Positions 30,384-42,556 of a DNA stretch of 64,000 bases are shown here, piece after piece (positions within the stretch are counted from its first letter, which is position 1; every line of letters starts with the position of its first letter). The notes below the pieces were generated by a model. The model was given only the letters and a program-made list of their open reading frames with translations. It had not been told where the DNA came from and ran no database searches. Position numbers and translations under genes: made by a program. This stretch comes from Panulirus ornatus (Eukaryota > Arthropoda > Malacostraca > Decapoda > Palinuridae), in contig NC_092250.1 in assembly GCF_036320965.1 (NCBI RefSeq), positions 10,815,600-10,879,599 on the forward strand, written 5' to 3'.

Positions 30384-30446
30384 TATGTATATGAGTGGAT
30401 GGGCCATTCTTCGACGCGGGAAACAAAGATAGTGTATAATAACGAT
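30384..30446 (+). mobile_element. Extra LINE 3' tail fragment
   Basis: Contains GAGTGGATGGGCCATTCTTC, then GACGCGGGAAACAAAGATAG and GTGTATAATAACG: the LINE end with the CGCTACCTCGC part missing. It lies about 30 bp after the end of the preceding LINE. Confidence 0.7.
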
Positions 30447-30477
30447 AAATGAAATCATTATGTTTGGAAGTTGATGT

Positions 30478-30786
<309 letters not shown>

Positions 30787-30787
<1 letters not shown>

Positions 30788-31183
30788 TGAGTTCTCATAA
30801 TTTATGTCATAATTTGATAGAAATAAGAAATAAAAATAGAATATTACATTGACGTTTAGAATTATCAGTGCTTAATCATCCCAGGAACATTATTACTAGA
30901 AACTGTATCTTTGATTATATTGGTATAAAGTGTCGTGTGAACATTCATTCCATTGTACCACCGGCTCATTTGTTCCCAGTACTGAATTGGAAAACTTGGA
31001 CATTATGTAAACAATATGGCACACTTAAAATTCATGAAAATATGCCCTGTTTCAGGCTGATTGCAGTCGCCTCTATGTGAACCGCTAAACAATTATCCGT
31101 ATTCATTTCATGAAATTAATTGCCTGTTCAAAAAGAGGATATTCTGTATTAGGTTACGCGAAACAAATGGCTGAGGCTTTGAA

Positions 31184-31187
<4 letters not shown>
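30787..31187. other. Low-copy DNA
   Basis: About 400 bp without a recognisable gene or element. A 70-codon frame (30,868-31,080) lacks known motifs. Confidence 0.55.

Positions 31188-31255
<68 letters not shown>
31188..31255. repeat. (TA)n microsatellite
   Basis: About 68 bp of TA at the tail of SINE S9. Confidence 0.97.
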
Positions 31256-31257
<2 letters not shown>

Positions 31258-31501
31258 TTCTTTCATACTATTCGCCATTCCCCGCGTCAGCGAGGTAGCG
31301 TCAAGGACAGAGGACTGGGCCTTTGAGGGATTATCCCCACCTGGCCCTCTTTTCTGTGCCTTCCTTTGGGAAAAAAAGAAAAAAAAAGAAAAATACGAGA
31401 GGGGAGGATTTCCAGTCCCCCCGCTCCCTTCCGGTTTAGTCGCCTTCTACGACACGCAGGGAATACGTGGGAAGTATTCTTTCTCCCCTATCCCCAGGGA
31501 T
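31256..31501 (-). mobile_element. SINE-like element, full length (copy S9)
   Basis: Minus-strand full-length copy; the tail block reads CCCCGCGTCAGCGAGGTAGCG and the head CCCCTATCCCCAGGGATA. (TA)n on both sides. Confidence 0.88.
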
Positions 31502-33196
<1,695 letters not shown>

Positions 33197-33197
<1 letters not shown>

Positions 33198-33212
33198 ATA
33201 TATATATATATT
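33197..33212. repeat. Short (TA)n
   Basis: Only about 16 bp of TA separate the LINE 5' end from the SINE head here. Confidence 0.9.
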
Positions 33213-33459
33213 ATTCCTGGGGATAGGGGAGAAAGAATACTTCCCACGTATTCCCTGCGTGTCGTAGAAGGCGACTAAAAGGGGAGGGAGCGGGTGGCTG
33301 GAAATCCTCCCCTCTCTCTTTTTTTTTTTTTTTAATTTTCCAAAGGAAGGAACAGAGAGGGGGGGCCAGGTGAGGATATTCCCTCTAAGGCCCAGTCCTC
33401 TGCTGATAACGCTACCTCGCTAATGCGGGAAATGGCGAATAGTACGAAAGAAAAAAAAG
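33213..33459 (+). mobile_element. SINE-like element, full length (copy S10)
   Basis: Plus-strand full-length copy with the diagnostic GGAGCGGGTGGCTGGAAATC and TCTGCTGATAACGCTACCTC variants. Both variants recur in S11, 1.88 kb downstream, because the whole segment is duplicated. Confidence 0.88.
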
Positions 33460-33553
<94 letters not shown>

Positions 33554-33571
33554 ATTATTATTATTATTATA
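33460..33571. repeat. (TA)n then (TAT)n
   Basis: About 89 bp of TA followed by about 22 bp of ATT/TAT repeat at the tail of the minus-strand LINE. Confidence 0.96.
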
Positions 33572-35087
33572 CTTTGTCGCTGTCTCCCGCGTTTGCGAGG
33601 TAGCGCAAGGAAACAGACGAAAGAAATGGCCCCCCCCCCCCCATACACATGTATATACATACGTCCACACACGCAAATATACATACCTACACAGCTTTCC
33701 ATGGTTTACCCCAGACGCTTCACATGCCCTGATTCAATCCACTGACAGCACGTCAACCCCGGTATACCACATCGCTCCAATTCACTCTATTCCTTGCCCT
33801 CCTTTCACCCTCCTGCATGTTCAGGCCCCGATCACACAAAATCTTTTTCACTCCATCTTTCCACCTCCAATTTGGTCTCCCTCTTCTCCTCGTTCCCTCC
33901 ACCTCCGACACATATATCCTCTTGGTCAATCTTTCCTCACTCATTCTCTCCATGTGCCCAAACCACTTCAAAACACCCTCTTCTGCTCTCTCAACCACGC
34001 TCTTTTTATTTCCACACATCTCTCTTACCCTTACGTTACTCACTCGATCAAACCACCTCACACCACACATTGTCCTCAAACATCTCATTTCCAGCACATC
34101 CATCCTCCTGCGCACAACTCTATCCATAGCCCACGCCTCGCAACCATACAACATTGTTGGAACCACTATTCCTTCAAACATACCCATTTTTGCTTTCCGA
34201 GATAATGTTCTCGACTTCCACACATTCTTCAAGGCCCCAGAATTTTCGCCCCCTCCCCCACCCTATGATCCACTTCCGCTTCCATGGTTCCATCCGCTGC
34301 CAGATCCACTCCCAGATATCTAAAACACTTCACTTCCTCCAGTTTTTCTCCATTCAAACTCACCTCCCAATTGACTTGACCCTCAACCCTACTGTACCTA
34401 ATAACCTTGCTCTTATTCACATTTACTCTTAACTTTCTTCTTCCACACACTTTACCAAACTCAGTCACCAGCTTCTGCAGTTTCTCACATGAATCAGCCA
34501 CCAGCGCTCTATCATCAGCGAACAACAACTGACTCACTTCCCAAGCTCTCTCATCCCCAACAGACTTCATACTTGCCCCTCTTTCCAGAACTCTTGCATT
34601 TACCTCCCTAACAACCCCATCCATAAACAAATTAAACAACCATGGAGACATCACACACCCCTGCCGCAAACCTACATTCACTGAGAACCAATCACTTTCC
34701 TCTCTTCCTACACGTACACATGCCTTACATCCTCGATAAAAACTTTTCACTGCTTCTAACAACTTGCCTCCCACACCATATGTTCTTAATACCTTCCACA
34801 GAGCATCTCTATCAACTCTATCATATGCCTTCTCCAGATCCATAAATGCTACATACAAATCCATTTGCTTTTCTAAGTATTTCTCACATACATTCTTCAA
34901 AGCAAACACCTGATCCACACATCCTCTACCACTTCTGAAAGCACACTGCTCTTCCCCAATCTGATGCTTTGTACATGCCTTCACCCTCTCAATCAATACC
35001 CTCCCATATGATTTACCAGGAATACTCAACAAACTTATACCTCTGTAATTTGAGCACTCACTCTTATCCCCTTTGCCCTTGTACAAA
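33572..35087 (-). pseudogene. RTE-like LINE, 5'-truncated, one-base frameshift (duplicate copy)
   Basis: It carries the same RT fingers-to-C-terminus span as the intact element's 3' two-thirds, including [27 protein letters not shown] and the FADDRALVADSC variant that the intact copy also has. The frame is split by loss of one C near 34,236 (AAGGCCCCAG against AAGGCCCCCAG at about 36,118): 34,229-35,086 encodes the N-terminal 285 residues and 33,753-34,232 the C-terminal 159. The 3' UTR is the short type. Sequence identity and identical flanking SINE show that it is a direct duplicate of 35.1-36.97 kb, not a separate insertion. Confidence 0.93.
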
Positions 35088-35094
35088 ATAAATA

Positions 35095-35341
35095 TATCCC
35101 TGGGGATAGGGGAGAAAGAATACTTCCCACGTATTCCCTGCGTGTCGTAGAAGGGGACTAAAAGGGGAGGGAGCGGGTGGCTGGAAATCCTCCCCTCTCT
35201 CTTTTTTTTTTTTTTAATTTTCCAAAGGAAGGAACAGAGAGGGGGGGCCAGGTGAGGATATTCCCTCTAAGGCCCAGTCCTCTGCTGATAACGCTACCTC
35301 GCTAATGCGGGAAATGGCGAATAGTACGAAAGAAAAAAAAG
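35095..35341 (+). mobile_element. SINE-like element, full length (copy S11)
   Basis: Near-identical to S10 (offset about 1,883 bp), differing for example at GTAGAAGGGGAC against GTAGAAGGCGAC. Confidence 0.88.
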
Positions 35342-35436
<95 letters not shown>

Positions 35437-35452
35437 ATTATTATTATTATTA
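35342..35452. repeat. (TA)n then (ATT)n
   Basis: About 90 bp of TA with one TAATA interruption, then a short ATT repeat, forming the tail of the intact LINE. Confidence 0.96.
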
Positions 35453-38400
35453 TACTTTGTCGCTGTCTCCCGCGTTTGCGAGGTAGCGCAAGGAAACAGA
35501 CGAAAGAAATGGCCCCCCCCCCCCCATACACATGTATATACATACGTCCACACACGCAAATATACATACCTACACAGCTTTCCATGGTTTACCCCAGACG
35601 CTTCACATGCCCTGATTCAATCCACTGACAGCACGTCAACCCCGGTATACCACATCGCTCCAATTCACTCTATTCCTTGCCCTCCTTTCACCCTCCTGCA
35701 TGTTCAGGCCCCGATCACACAAAATCTTTTTCACTCCATCTTTCCACCTCCAATTTGGTCTCCCTCTTCTCCTCGTTCCCTCCACCTCCGACACATATAT
35801 CCTCTTGGTCAATCTTTCCTCACTCATTCTCTCCATGTGCCCAAACCACTTCAAAACACCCTCTTCTGCTCTCTCAACCACGCTCTTTTTATTTCCACAC
35901 ATCTCTCTTACCCTTACGTTACTCACTCGATCAAACCACCTCACACCACACATTGTCCTCAAACATCTCATTTCCAGCACATCCATCCTCCTGCGCACAA
36001 CTCTATCCATAGCCCACGCCTCGCAACCATACAACATTGTTGGAACCACTATTCCTTCAAACATACCCATTTTTGCTTTCCGAGATAATGTTCTCGACTT
36101 CCACACATTCTTCAAGGCCCCCAGAATTTTCGCCCCCTCCCCCACCCTATGATCCACTTCCGCTTCCATGGTTCCATCCGCTGCCAGATCCACTCCCAGA
36201 TATCTAAAACACTTCACTTCCTCCAGTTTTTCTCCATTCAAACTCACCTCCCAATTGACTTGACCCTCAACCCTACTGTACCTAATAACCTTGCTCTTAT
36301 TCACATTTACTCTTAACTTTCTTCTTCCACACACTTTACCAAACTCAGTCACCAGCTTCTGCAGTTTCTCACATGAATCAGCCACCAGCGCTCTATCATC
36401 AGCGAACAACAACTGACTCACTTCCCAAGCTCTCTCATCCCCAACAGACTTCATACTTGCCCCTCTTTCCAAAACTCTTGCATTTACCTCCCTAACAACC
36501 CCATCCATAAACAAATTAAACAACCATGGAGACATCACACACCCCTGCCGCAAACCTACATTCACTGAGAACCAATCACTTTCCTCTCTTCCTACACGTA
36601 CACATGCCTTACATCCTCGATAAAAACTTTTCACTGCTTCTAACAACTTGCCTCCCACACCATATGTTCTTAATACCTTCCACAGAGCATCTCTATCAAC
36701 TCTATCATATGCCTTCTCCAGATCCATAAATGCTACATACAAATCCATTTGCTTTTCTAAGTATTTCTCACATACATTCTTCAAAGCAAACACCTGATCC
36801 ACACATCCTCTACCACTTCTGAAAGCACACTGCTCTTCCCCAATCTGATGCTTTGTACATGCCTTCACCCTCTCAATCAATACCCTCCCATATGATTTAC
36901 CAGGAATACTCAACAAACTTATACCTCTGTAATTTGAGCACTCACTCTTATCCCCTTTGCCATTGTACAATGGCACTATGCACGCATTCCGCCAATCCTC
37001 AGGCACCTCACCATGAGTCATGCATACATTAAATAACCTTACCAACCAGTCAACAATACAGTCACCCCCTTTTTTAATATATTCCACTGCAATACCATCC
37101 AAACCTGCTGCCTTGCCGGCTTTCATCTTCCGCAAAGCTTTCTCTACCTCTTCTCTGTTTACCAAATCATTTTCCCTAACCCTCTCACTTTGCACACCAC
37201 CTCGACCAAAACACCCTATATCTGCCACTCTATCATCAAACACATTCAACAAACCTTCAAAATACTCACTCCATCTCCTTCTCACATCACCACTACTTGT
37301 TATCACCTCCCCATTTGCGCCCTTCACTGAAGTTCCCATTTGCTCCCTTGTCTTCCGCACTTTATTTACCTCCTTCCAGAACATCTTTTTATTCTCCCTA
37401 AAATTTAATGATACTCTCTCACCCCAGCTCTCATTTGCCCTTTTTTTCACCTCTTGCACCTTTCTCTTGACCTCCTGTCTCTTTCTTTTATACATCTCCC
37501 ACTCAATTGCATTTTTTCCCTGCAAAAATCGTCCAAATGCCTCTCTCTTCTCTTTCACTAATACTCTTACTTCTTCATCCCACCACTCACTACCCTTTCT
37601 AATCAACCCACCTCCCACTCTTCTCATGCCACAAGCATCTTTTGCGCAATCCATCACTGATTCCCTAAATACATCCCATTCCTCCCCCACTCCCCTTACT
37701 TCCATTGTTCTCACCTTTTTCCATTCTGTACTCAGTCTCTCCTGGTACTTCCTCACACAAGTCTCCTTCCCAAGCTCACTTACTCTCACCACCCTCTTCA
37801 CCCCAACATTCACTCTTCTTTTCTGAAAACCCATACAAATCTTCACCTTAGCCTCCACAAGATAATGATCAGACATCCCTCCAGTTGCACCTCTCAGCAC
37901 ATTAACATCCAAAAGTCTCTCTTTCGCACGCCTGTCAATTAACACGTAATCCAATAACGCTCTCTGGCCATCTCTCCTACTTACATAAGTATACTTATGT
38001 ATATCTCGCTTTTTAAACCAGGTAATCCCAATCATCAGTCCTTTTTCAGCACATAAATCTACAAGCTCTTCACCATTTCCATTTACAACACTGAACACCC
38101 CATGTATACCAGTTATTCCCTCAACTGCCACATTACTCACCTTTGCATTCAAATCACCCATCACTATAACCCGGTCTCGTGCATCAAAACCACTGACACA
38201 CTCATTCAGCTGCTCCCAAAACACTTGCCTCTCATGATCTTTCTTCTCATGCCCAGGTGCATATGCACCAATAATCACCCACCTCTCTCCATCAACTTTC
38301 AGTTTTACCCATATTAATCGAGAATTTACTTTCTTATATTCTATCACATACTCCCACAACTCCTGTTTCAGGAGTATTGCTACTCCTTCCCTTGCTCTTG

Positions 38401-38655
38401 TCCTCTCACTAACCCCTGACTTTACTCCCCAGACATTCCCAAACCACTCTTCCCCTTTACCCTTGAGCTTCGTTTCACTCAGAGCCAAAACATCCAGGTT
38501 CCTTTCCTCAAACATACTACCTATCTCTCCTTTTTTCACATCCTGGTTACATCCACACACATTTAGGCACCCCACTCTGAGCCTTCGAGGAGGATGAGCA
38601 CTCCCCGCGTGACTCCTTCTTCTGTTTCCCATTTCAGAAAGTTAATACAATATAA
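35432..38655 (-). mobile_element. Full-length RTE-like LINE
   Basis: The only complete copy in the window: about 3.2 kb, the usual size for RTE-class LINEs. Sense order is a very short leader (about 20 bp, TTTCTGAA before the ATG), a single ORF (38,632 to 35,636), a short-type 3' UTR of about 185 bp with one CGCTACCTCGC hairpin block, then an ATT/TA tail. The leader resembles that of the fragment at 28,159-28,180, which supports the 5' boundary. No gag-like ORF1 is present, consistent with the RTE class. No clear target-site duplication can be read because both flanks are AT repeats. Confidence 0.92.
35636..38632 (-). CDS. LINE endonuclease-reverse transcriptase polyprotein, 998 aa, intact
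   Basis: Single protein for target-primed reverse transcription in the nucleus. The endonuclease (about residues 19-262) keeps the expected residues: Asn24 (LNVCG), Glu53 (SETK), Tyr124 (GAYAPG), Asp160-Asn162 (GDLN), Asp228 (LLDYV) and Asp255-His256 (SDH). A Lys/Arg-rich linker spans roughly 263-490. The RT (about 500-770) has fingers DGIAVEYIKKGGD, motif A catalytic Asp637 ([10 protein letters not shown]), motif B ([11 protein letters not shown]) and motif C FADD at 743-746. The C-terminal domain (about 790-998) carries [15 protein letters not shown] and [10 protein letters not shown], as in RTE/BovB proteins. The ATG is chosen because upstream sequence turns AT-repetitive within 25 bp. One oddity: Arg747 follows FADD where most copies have Thr. 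The assignment to RTE rather than another EN-RT class rests on the lack of ORF1, the length and the C-terminal motifs. Confidence 0.93.
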   Translation of the reverse strand: MGNRRRSHAGSAHPPRRLRVGCLNVCGCNQDVKKGEIGSMFEERNLDVLALSETKLKGKGEEWFGNVWGVKSGVSERTRAREGVAILLKQELWEYVIEYKKVNSRLIWVKLKVDGERWVIIGAYAPGHEKKDHERQVFWEQLNECVSGFDARDRVIVMGDLNAKVSNVAVEGITGIHGVFSVVNGNGEELVDLCAEKGLMIGITWFKKRDIHKYTYVSRRDGQRALLDYVLIDRRAKERLLDVNVLRGATGGMSDHYLVEAKVKICMGFQKRRVNVGVKRVVRVSELGKETCVRKYQERLSTEWKKVRTMEVRGVGEEWDVFRESVMDCAKDACGMRRVGGGLIRKGSEWWDEEVRVLVKEKREAFGRFLQGKNAIEWEMYKRKRQEVKRKVQEVKKRANESWGERVSLNFRENKKMFWKEVNKVRKTREQMGTSVKGANGEVITSSGDVRRRWSEYFEGLLNVFDDRVADIGCFGRGGVQSERVRENDLVNREEVEKALRKMKAGKAAGLDGIAVEYIKKGGDCIVDWLVRLFNVCMTHGEVPEDWRNACIVPLYNGKGDKSECSNYRGISLLSIPGKSYGRVLIERVKACTKHQIGEEQCAFRSGRGCVDQVFALKNVCEKYLEKQMDLYVAFMDLEKAYDRVDRDALWKVLRTYGVGGKLLEAVKSFYRGCKACVRVGREESDWFSVNVGLRQGCVMSPWLFNLFMDGVVREVNARVLERGASMKSVGDERAWEVSQLLFADDRALVADSCEKLQKLVTEFGKVCGRRKLRVNVNKSKVIRYSRVEGQVNWEVSLNGEKLEEVKCFRYLGVDLAADGTMEAEVDHRVGEGAKILGALKNVWKSRTLSRKAKMGMFEGIVVPTMLYGCEAWAMDRVVRRRMDVLEMRCLRTMCGVRWFDRVSNVRVREMCGNKKSVVERAEEGVLKWFGHMERMSEERLTKRIYVSEVEGTRRRGRPNWRWKDGVKKILCDRGLNMQEGERRARNRVNWSDVVYRG

Positions 38656-38984
38656 TATATAATATATAATATATGATATATAATATATACAATATATATA
38701 TAATGACTCGTTTTGAAAATTTAAGTTATATATGATTATCCAAAGCACTGGGCCATACAATCCTGATGCCGGATGCTCTTGACAAAGTTGTATTATAATT
38801 CGTAATTTGACAGACTTTTCTTTTGTGGATATCAAATATTCATGCATAGAATTATTAAGCAGTTCAACCTGTTTTAATCATTCAGGGTTAGTTCGTTACA
38901 AATTACTCTAAATTTGGGAATCGGACGTGTACCCGTGAGTGCTTATATAAACGTTGTGTGTAATTTACTCTTTGTTATTACTAT
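38656..38984. other. AT-rich spacer and low-copy DNA
   Basis: About 45 bp of imperfect TAATATA repeats adjoin the LINE 5' end, then about 280 bp without a recognised feature. Confidence 0.6.
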
Positions 38985-39805
38985 GTGAGTTTGGAAGACA
39001 GTTTTATTATCGTGTTGCCTTATGTACCGCTTCGGCTGCCACGATGTTCTCTCCCACGCACAGACAATGTTCGCCCGAATATAATCTACAGGGTTGATGT
39101 TACAACCTTTACTTGGCCAGTTTTAGATGATGTAAGTCCCTCTGCACCTGACACCAACGCGTGACGTTCGCAGCGGCAGTTGTCGTACTGTGAACCGTCC
39201 TTCTTTCTCGCTAACTCTCCGACACCGTGTGGACAGAACCAACCCTCATACATCCAAACACACGGCTGGTAACACGACCGCTCCCCCGCTCTTCCTTGAT
39301 GTGTTCCCGCTCACATCTGGAACTGGTTTTTTTTCCCCCCAGTGTTGATGTTTACCTTGGGAAGTAGAGCGGAAGGTTTTCTCATCAGGCCAGATGACAG
39401 GGCCCCAGAAGTGGAGCGTTTCATCTACGTGCTGCTATGAGAAAGTAAGCCTACGATGATGTGTCTTAACTTTTCTCATGTAGAGGGAGTACTATGGTGT
39501 ATTCCAGCTTCGTGGAATCCATATAGTTCTTGCCGACGTGTTATGTCTTTAGTCTTCTTTAATCGCGACGGCTTTGGGAACGCGTTAGGTTAGGCAACTT
39601 CTCTTATGGCCTGATCTTGCCCAGTAGTTGTCATTCTGGGTAATGCGCCTGGTCTATTTTGATCATGGAGACTTTCCTCCTTATTCCACCTCGTCAACCA
39701 ACGGTACATAATAGATCGTGAAATTCCAAAATCTCTCGTAATTTTCGGGTTGGTGAAATGCCACTCTTGCTTAAACAATTGTTCCCCAGCCATGCAAGTT
39801 GACAC
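38985..39805 (-). pseudogene. Decayed Tc1/mariner-like transposase
   Basis: A minus-strand frame at 39,590-39,805 (71 codons) encodes a paired-type helix-turn-helix N-terminus: TNPKITRDFGISRSIMYRWLTRW, then a GALPRMTTTGQDQAI stretch, typical of Tc1-like DNA-binding domains. Downstream in shifted frames I can read GPVIWPDEKTFRSTSQG (about 39,350-39,410; the usual second catalytic Asp region of the DDE domain) and DWPSKGCNINPVDYI (about 39,075-39,120; corresponding to the DWP..SPDLNPIE block carrying the last acidic residue, here changed). The frame is broken and part of the catalytic core is lost. No terminal inverted repeats were identified. An old, dead DNA transposon. Confidence 0.75.
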
Positions 39806-40565
39806 GCTTGGCGATGATCCAGTTCAGCTCACGGGCTGAGTGAGGGCGAACCTGGAGCAGCAATTAGGTTAACACCTCCGCTGAAGGGAACTTCATGCTA
39901 TATGCCCGCAACAGAGTGGAAATGAATTCACATTATCACTAATATCATAAGTTTATCCTAAATTTTTTAAGATGACGGACATTATATGCTTACAGTAATG
40001 TAAGCATATACCATTATGTTTATCCTTATGAACTGACATAACTCAGTGGCCGAATCTCAACCTGTACTTTTACAGTTCATGACCCATCAGTGTGTTTCTA
40101 GTAGTTTGACAGTTTACCAGTGTATACATTAGTGTACTATTGAATGTACACGAATGTGTGTTCACTTTCTCTCCTCTGGTCTGGTTCCCTGATGATCATT
40201 TAATGGTGACTATAAGCAAGATACTCGACTCTTGTTTCACGGCTTCGGAAATTTTTCATATCTACGTTCGAAAGCAACGACGGCGAGGTTGAGATAGTTC
40301 CTGTATGTTTACATGATGATACACAAATGAATACTGTAAATAGACAAATGATGAGTAACTCTATTCAGTCAATCAGCATTTCTGTTGCAAGTGAAGACGC
40401 CTCCTGGTCCATTGATAAGGTTTATCACCTACTCTGTTTTTACTATGAGAAGGTTGCTGGATGCCTTCACAGGCCACAGTAAAGTGTAAAGTAACTTTTG
40501 CCGTAACTGCACCACGTTTTCACTTGGTAGATCTTCCATACCTGTTCGCCGTTTTCCTCATATGC
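39806..40565. other. Low-copy DNA with one perfect hairpin
   Basis: No gene is recognised. It contains an 11-bp perfect inverted repeat TATATGCTTAC/GTAAGCATATA at 39,983-40,010 with a 6-base loop. Confidence 0.55.
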
Positions 40566-40858
40566 CAGGTACCGCCAGGAAAAGACATTGAAAGGCTGCG
40601 GCGATCACATTCACTCTCTAGCCTCTTGTCCACAACCAGCCCTTACAGTCCTTTCCATCGTCCACCTGGCTCCTTCATATGCCTTGGTTCAGTCCACTGA
40701 CAGCACGTCGCCCCCTGTGTACCATATCTCTCCGGTTCATCTATCCCGTGCACGCTTTTCACCCTCCTCCATGTCCAGGCCCAGATCATCAAAATCTTTT
40801 TCGGTCCATCCTTCCATTTCCAGTTTGGTCTCCCCCATTCTGATCTCTCTCACATCTG
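40566..40858 (-). mobile_element. Diverged RTE-like LINE 3' end, older lineage
   Basis: On the minus strand it keeps LINE end phrases: CAGGAAAAGACATTGAAAGG and CACTCTCTAGC (UTR), CATATGCCTTGGTTCAGTCCACTGACAGCACGTC, GTGTACCATATCTCTCCGG and the last C-terminal codons (a 68-codon frame at 40,737-40,943 reads FDDLGLDMEEGEKRARDR at its C-terminal end, compared with [18 protein letters not shown] in the intact protein). The divergence suggests another subfamily or old age. A tRNA-like SINE adjoins it on the right. Confidence 0.72.
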
Positions 40859-40968
40859 GTATATGGATCCTAGCCCAGAAGAGAATGAGAGTATGGATCG
40901 ACTGCCGCACCGAGGATTTGAAACCATGAAGGCACAACTCCAACTACCACACCTCTGAGGCTCCTCTT
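40859..40968 (-). mobile_element. tRNA-derived SINE head, degenerate
   Basis: Read on the minus strand from the (TG)n tract, an A-box-like GTGTGGTAGTTGGAGTTG is followed about 25 bp later by a B-box-like GGTTTCAAATCCTCGGTG. The 3' part merges with the LINE relic, so the boundary is uncertain. Confidence 0.5.
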
Positions 40969-40989
40969 TGTGTGTGTCTGTGTGTGTGT

Positions 40990-41065
<76 letters not shown>
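40969..41065. repeat. (TG)n microsatellite
   Basis: About 95 bp of TG with a few TCTG interruptions. Confidence 0.97.
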
Positions 41066-41112
41066 TACTACCTCTGTGTTTAGAGAGTTTTACATTTGCT
41101 TCCTCATCTCTT

Positions 41113-41129
41113 AACCTAATATATGCACA

Positions 41130-41178
<49 letters not shown>
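41113..41178. repeat. (CA)n microsatellite
   Basis: About 62 bp of CA. Read on the minus strand it is the (TG)n tail of the adjacent tRNA-derived SINE. Confidence 0.97.
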
Positions 41179-41179
<1 letters not shown>

Positions 41180-41328
41180 AGCCTAGATCGAGTACCATTT
41201 CATCCGCCAGCTCTGAGGGGAAGATGAACACCTGGGGTTGGGTTTATGCCGATTCCAACGTAGAGGATTCGAACCTATGAGAGTCCGGCCACATTCTGGC
41301 CCATGGACCCACGCCAACCACTAGACCG
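41179..41328 (-). mobile_element. tRNA-derived SINE with (TG)n tail
   Basis: On the minus strand it has an A box GGTCTAGTGGTTGGCGTG and a B box GGTTCGAATCCTC (both close to consensus, about 35 bp apart), then a body of about 75 bp ending in (TG)n. It is the clearest tRNA-derived SINE in the window. It has no similarity to the 245-bp SINE-like family or to the LINE 3' end. Confidence 0.72.
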
Positions 41329-41333
41329 TTTGT

Positions 41334-41390
<57 letters not shown>
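41329..41390. repeat. (TG)n microsatellite
   Basis: About 58 bp of TG upstream (in SINE orientation) of the tRNA-like head. Confidence 0.97.
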
Positions 41391-41860
41391 GGAAGACCAG
41401 AGAGCTGGTACCGTTCAACACACGGGGGAAAGTTTCTTATGAGCAGCGACAGTAAGACGTCTTCGGCACGGAATGAATCGCAAGAACACGTAAACTATAT
41501 TCATGACACCAAGACTCCCGATATCGGATATCGGGTTTCCGATATTTTCCGCTGGAGTGACAAGTCCATCCTCTTTTTAACTCGACGTGAGTTTCCACGT
41601 TCGACAGTAGTCCAACCTTTATAAGGACCGGGTATCTGACAGTTGCTCCGCACCAGATCGTCTCTACGGCTCACTCCTCCAGGGGCGCCTGTAGCACCAA
41701 GCCCTTACCTCAAGACCTCGATCTCAGGATACCACACGACTGTAGAATATTTCACTTTTCGTTCGTTGGAAGTTTCGTGGAATATCAACAAAAGGCAAAG
41801 AGATATGCGCTCGCAGACACACAGAGGCAGTGATGAATATTCAAACATACCCTTTCAATT
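41391..41860. other. Low-copy DNA
   Basis: No gene is recognised. A 19-base palindrome CCCGATATCGGATATCGGG lies at 41,517-41,535. Confidence 0.55.
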
Positions 41861-41904
41861 ACACACACACACGCACACACACACACACACACACGCACAC
41901 ATAC

Positions 41905-41971
<67 letters not shown>

Positions 41972-42054
41972 CACACACACAAAACATAACCACATACATA
42001 CGATTATTTACAAACAGAAGGGCATATGAATGATAATGAGATATTCACTGTGAT

Positions 42055-42128
<74 letters not shown>

Positions 42129-42150
42129 ACACACATACACACAAACACAC
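41861..42150. repeat. CA/TA/CA compound microsatellites
   Basis: CA (41,861-41,903), TA (41,910-41,970), short CA, about 70 bp of non-repeat sequence, then about 95 bp of CA (42,055-42,150). Confidence 0.95.
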
Positions 42151-42447
42151 AGTTTATGAAGCGGCCGCCAAAAATACTGGTACAAAATGCAGCGTCTCAT
42201 CATATAAGTGGAGAGAGCGGTTTAACATGAAGCTCGAAAAGGAAAATGTATGTTAGATACGACTGTGATGACCCTTACAACACAACAACCTCTTTGACGC
42301 TCGATAAAATAACTAAAATGGTAATTATCACTGGTAAAAATATATGAAAACGGGAGTGCATGGAACACACTGCAAAATGAAAGGAAAATTACCTGAGAGA
42401 CTATACCCAAATTTGAAGCGTAAATACTCTAAATGGCGAATTAATAT
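42151..42447. other. Low-copy DNA
   Basis: No recognisable gene or element. Confidence 0.55.
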
Positions 42448-42556
42448 GGTGGACTTTGTTCACTGGTAATCATACGTCATACTACCCGCGTTCGAATCTA
42501 GGCGCGCTGTCAGGCAGCAGCCAAACCAACTGTTCATACTTCCCTAGGGGCTGGTC

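Noticed and set aside
35700..36152. Antisense frames of 111 and 150 codons repeated in every LINE copy (beginning [11 protein letters not shown] or [11 protein letters not shown])
   Set aside because: They are mirror frames of the LINE C-terminal coding strand. They recur only because the LINE recurs, and have no independent motif.
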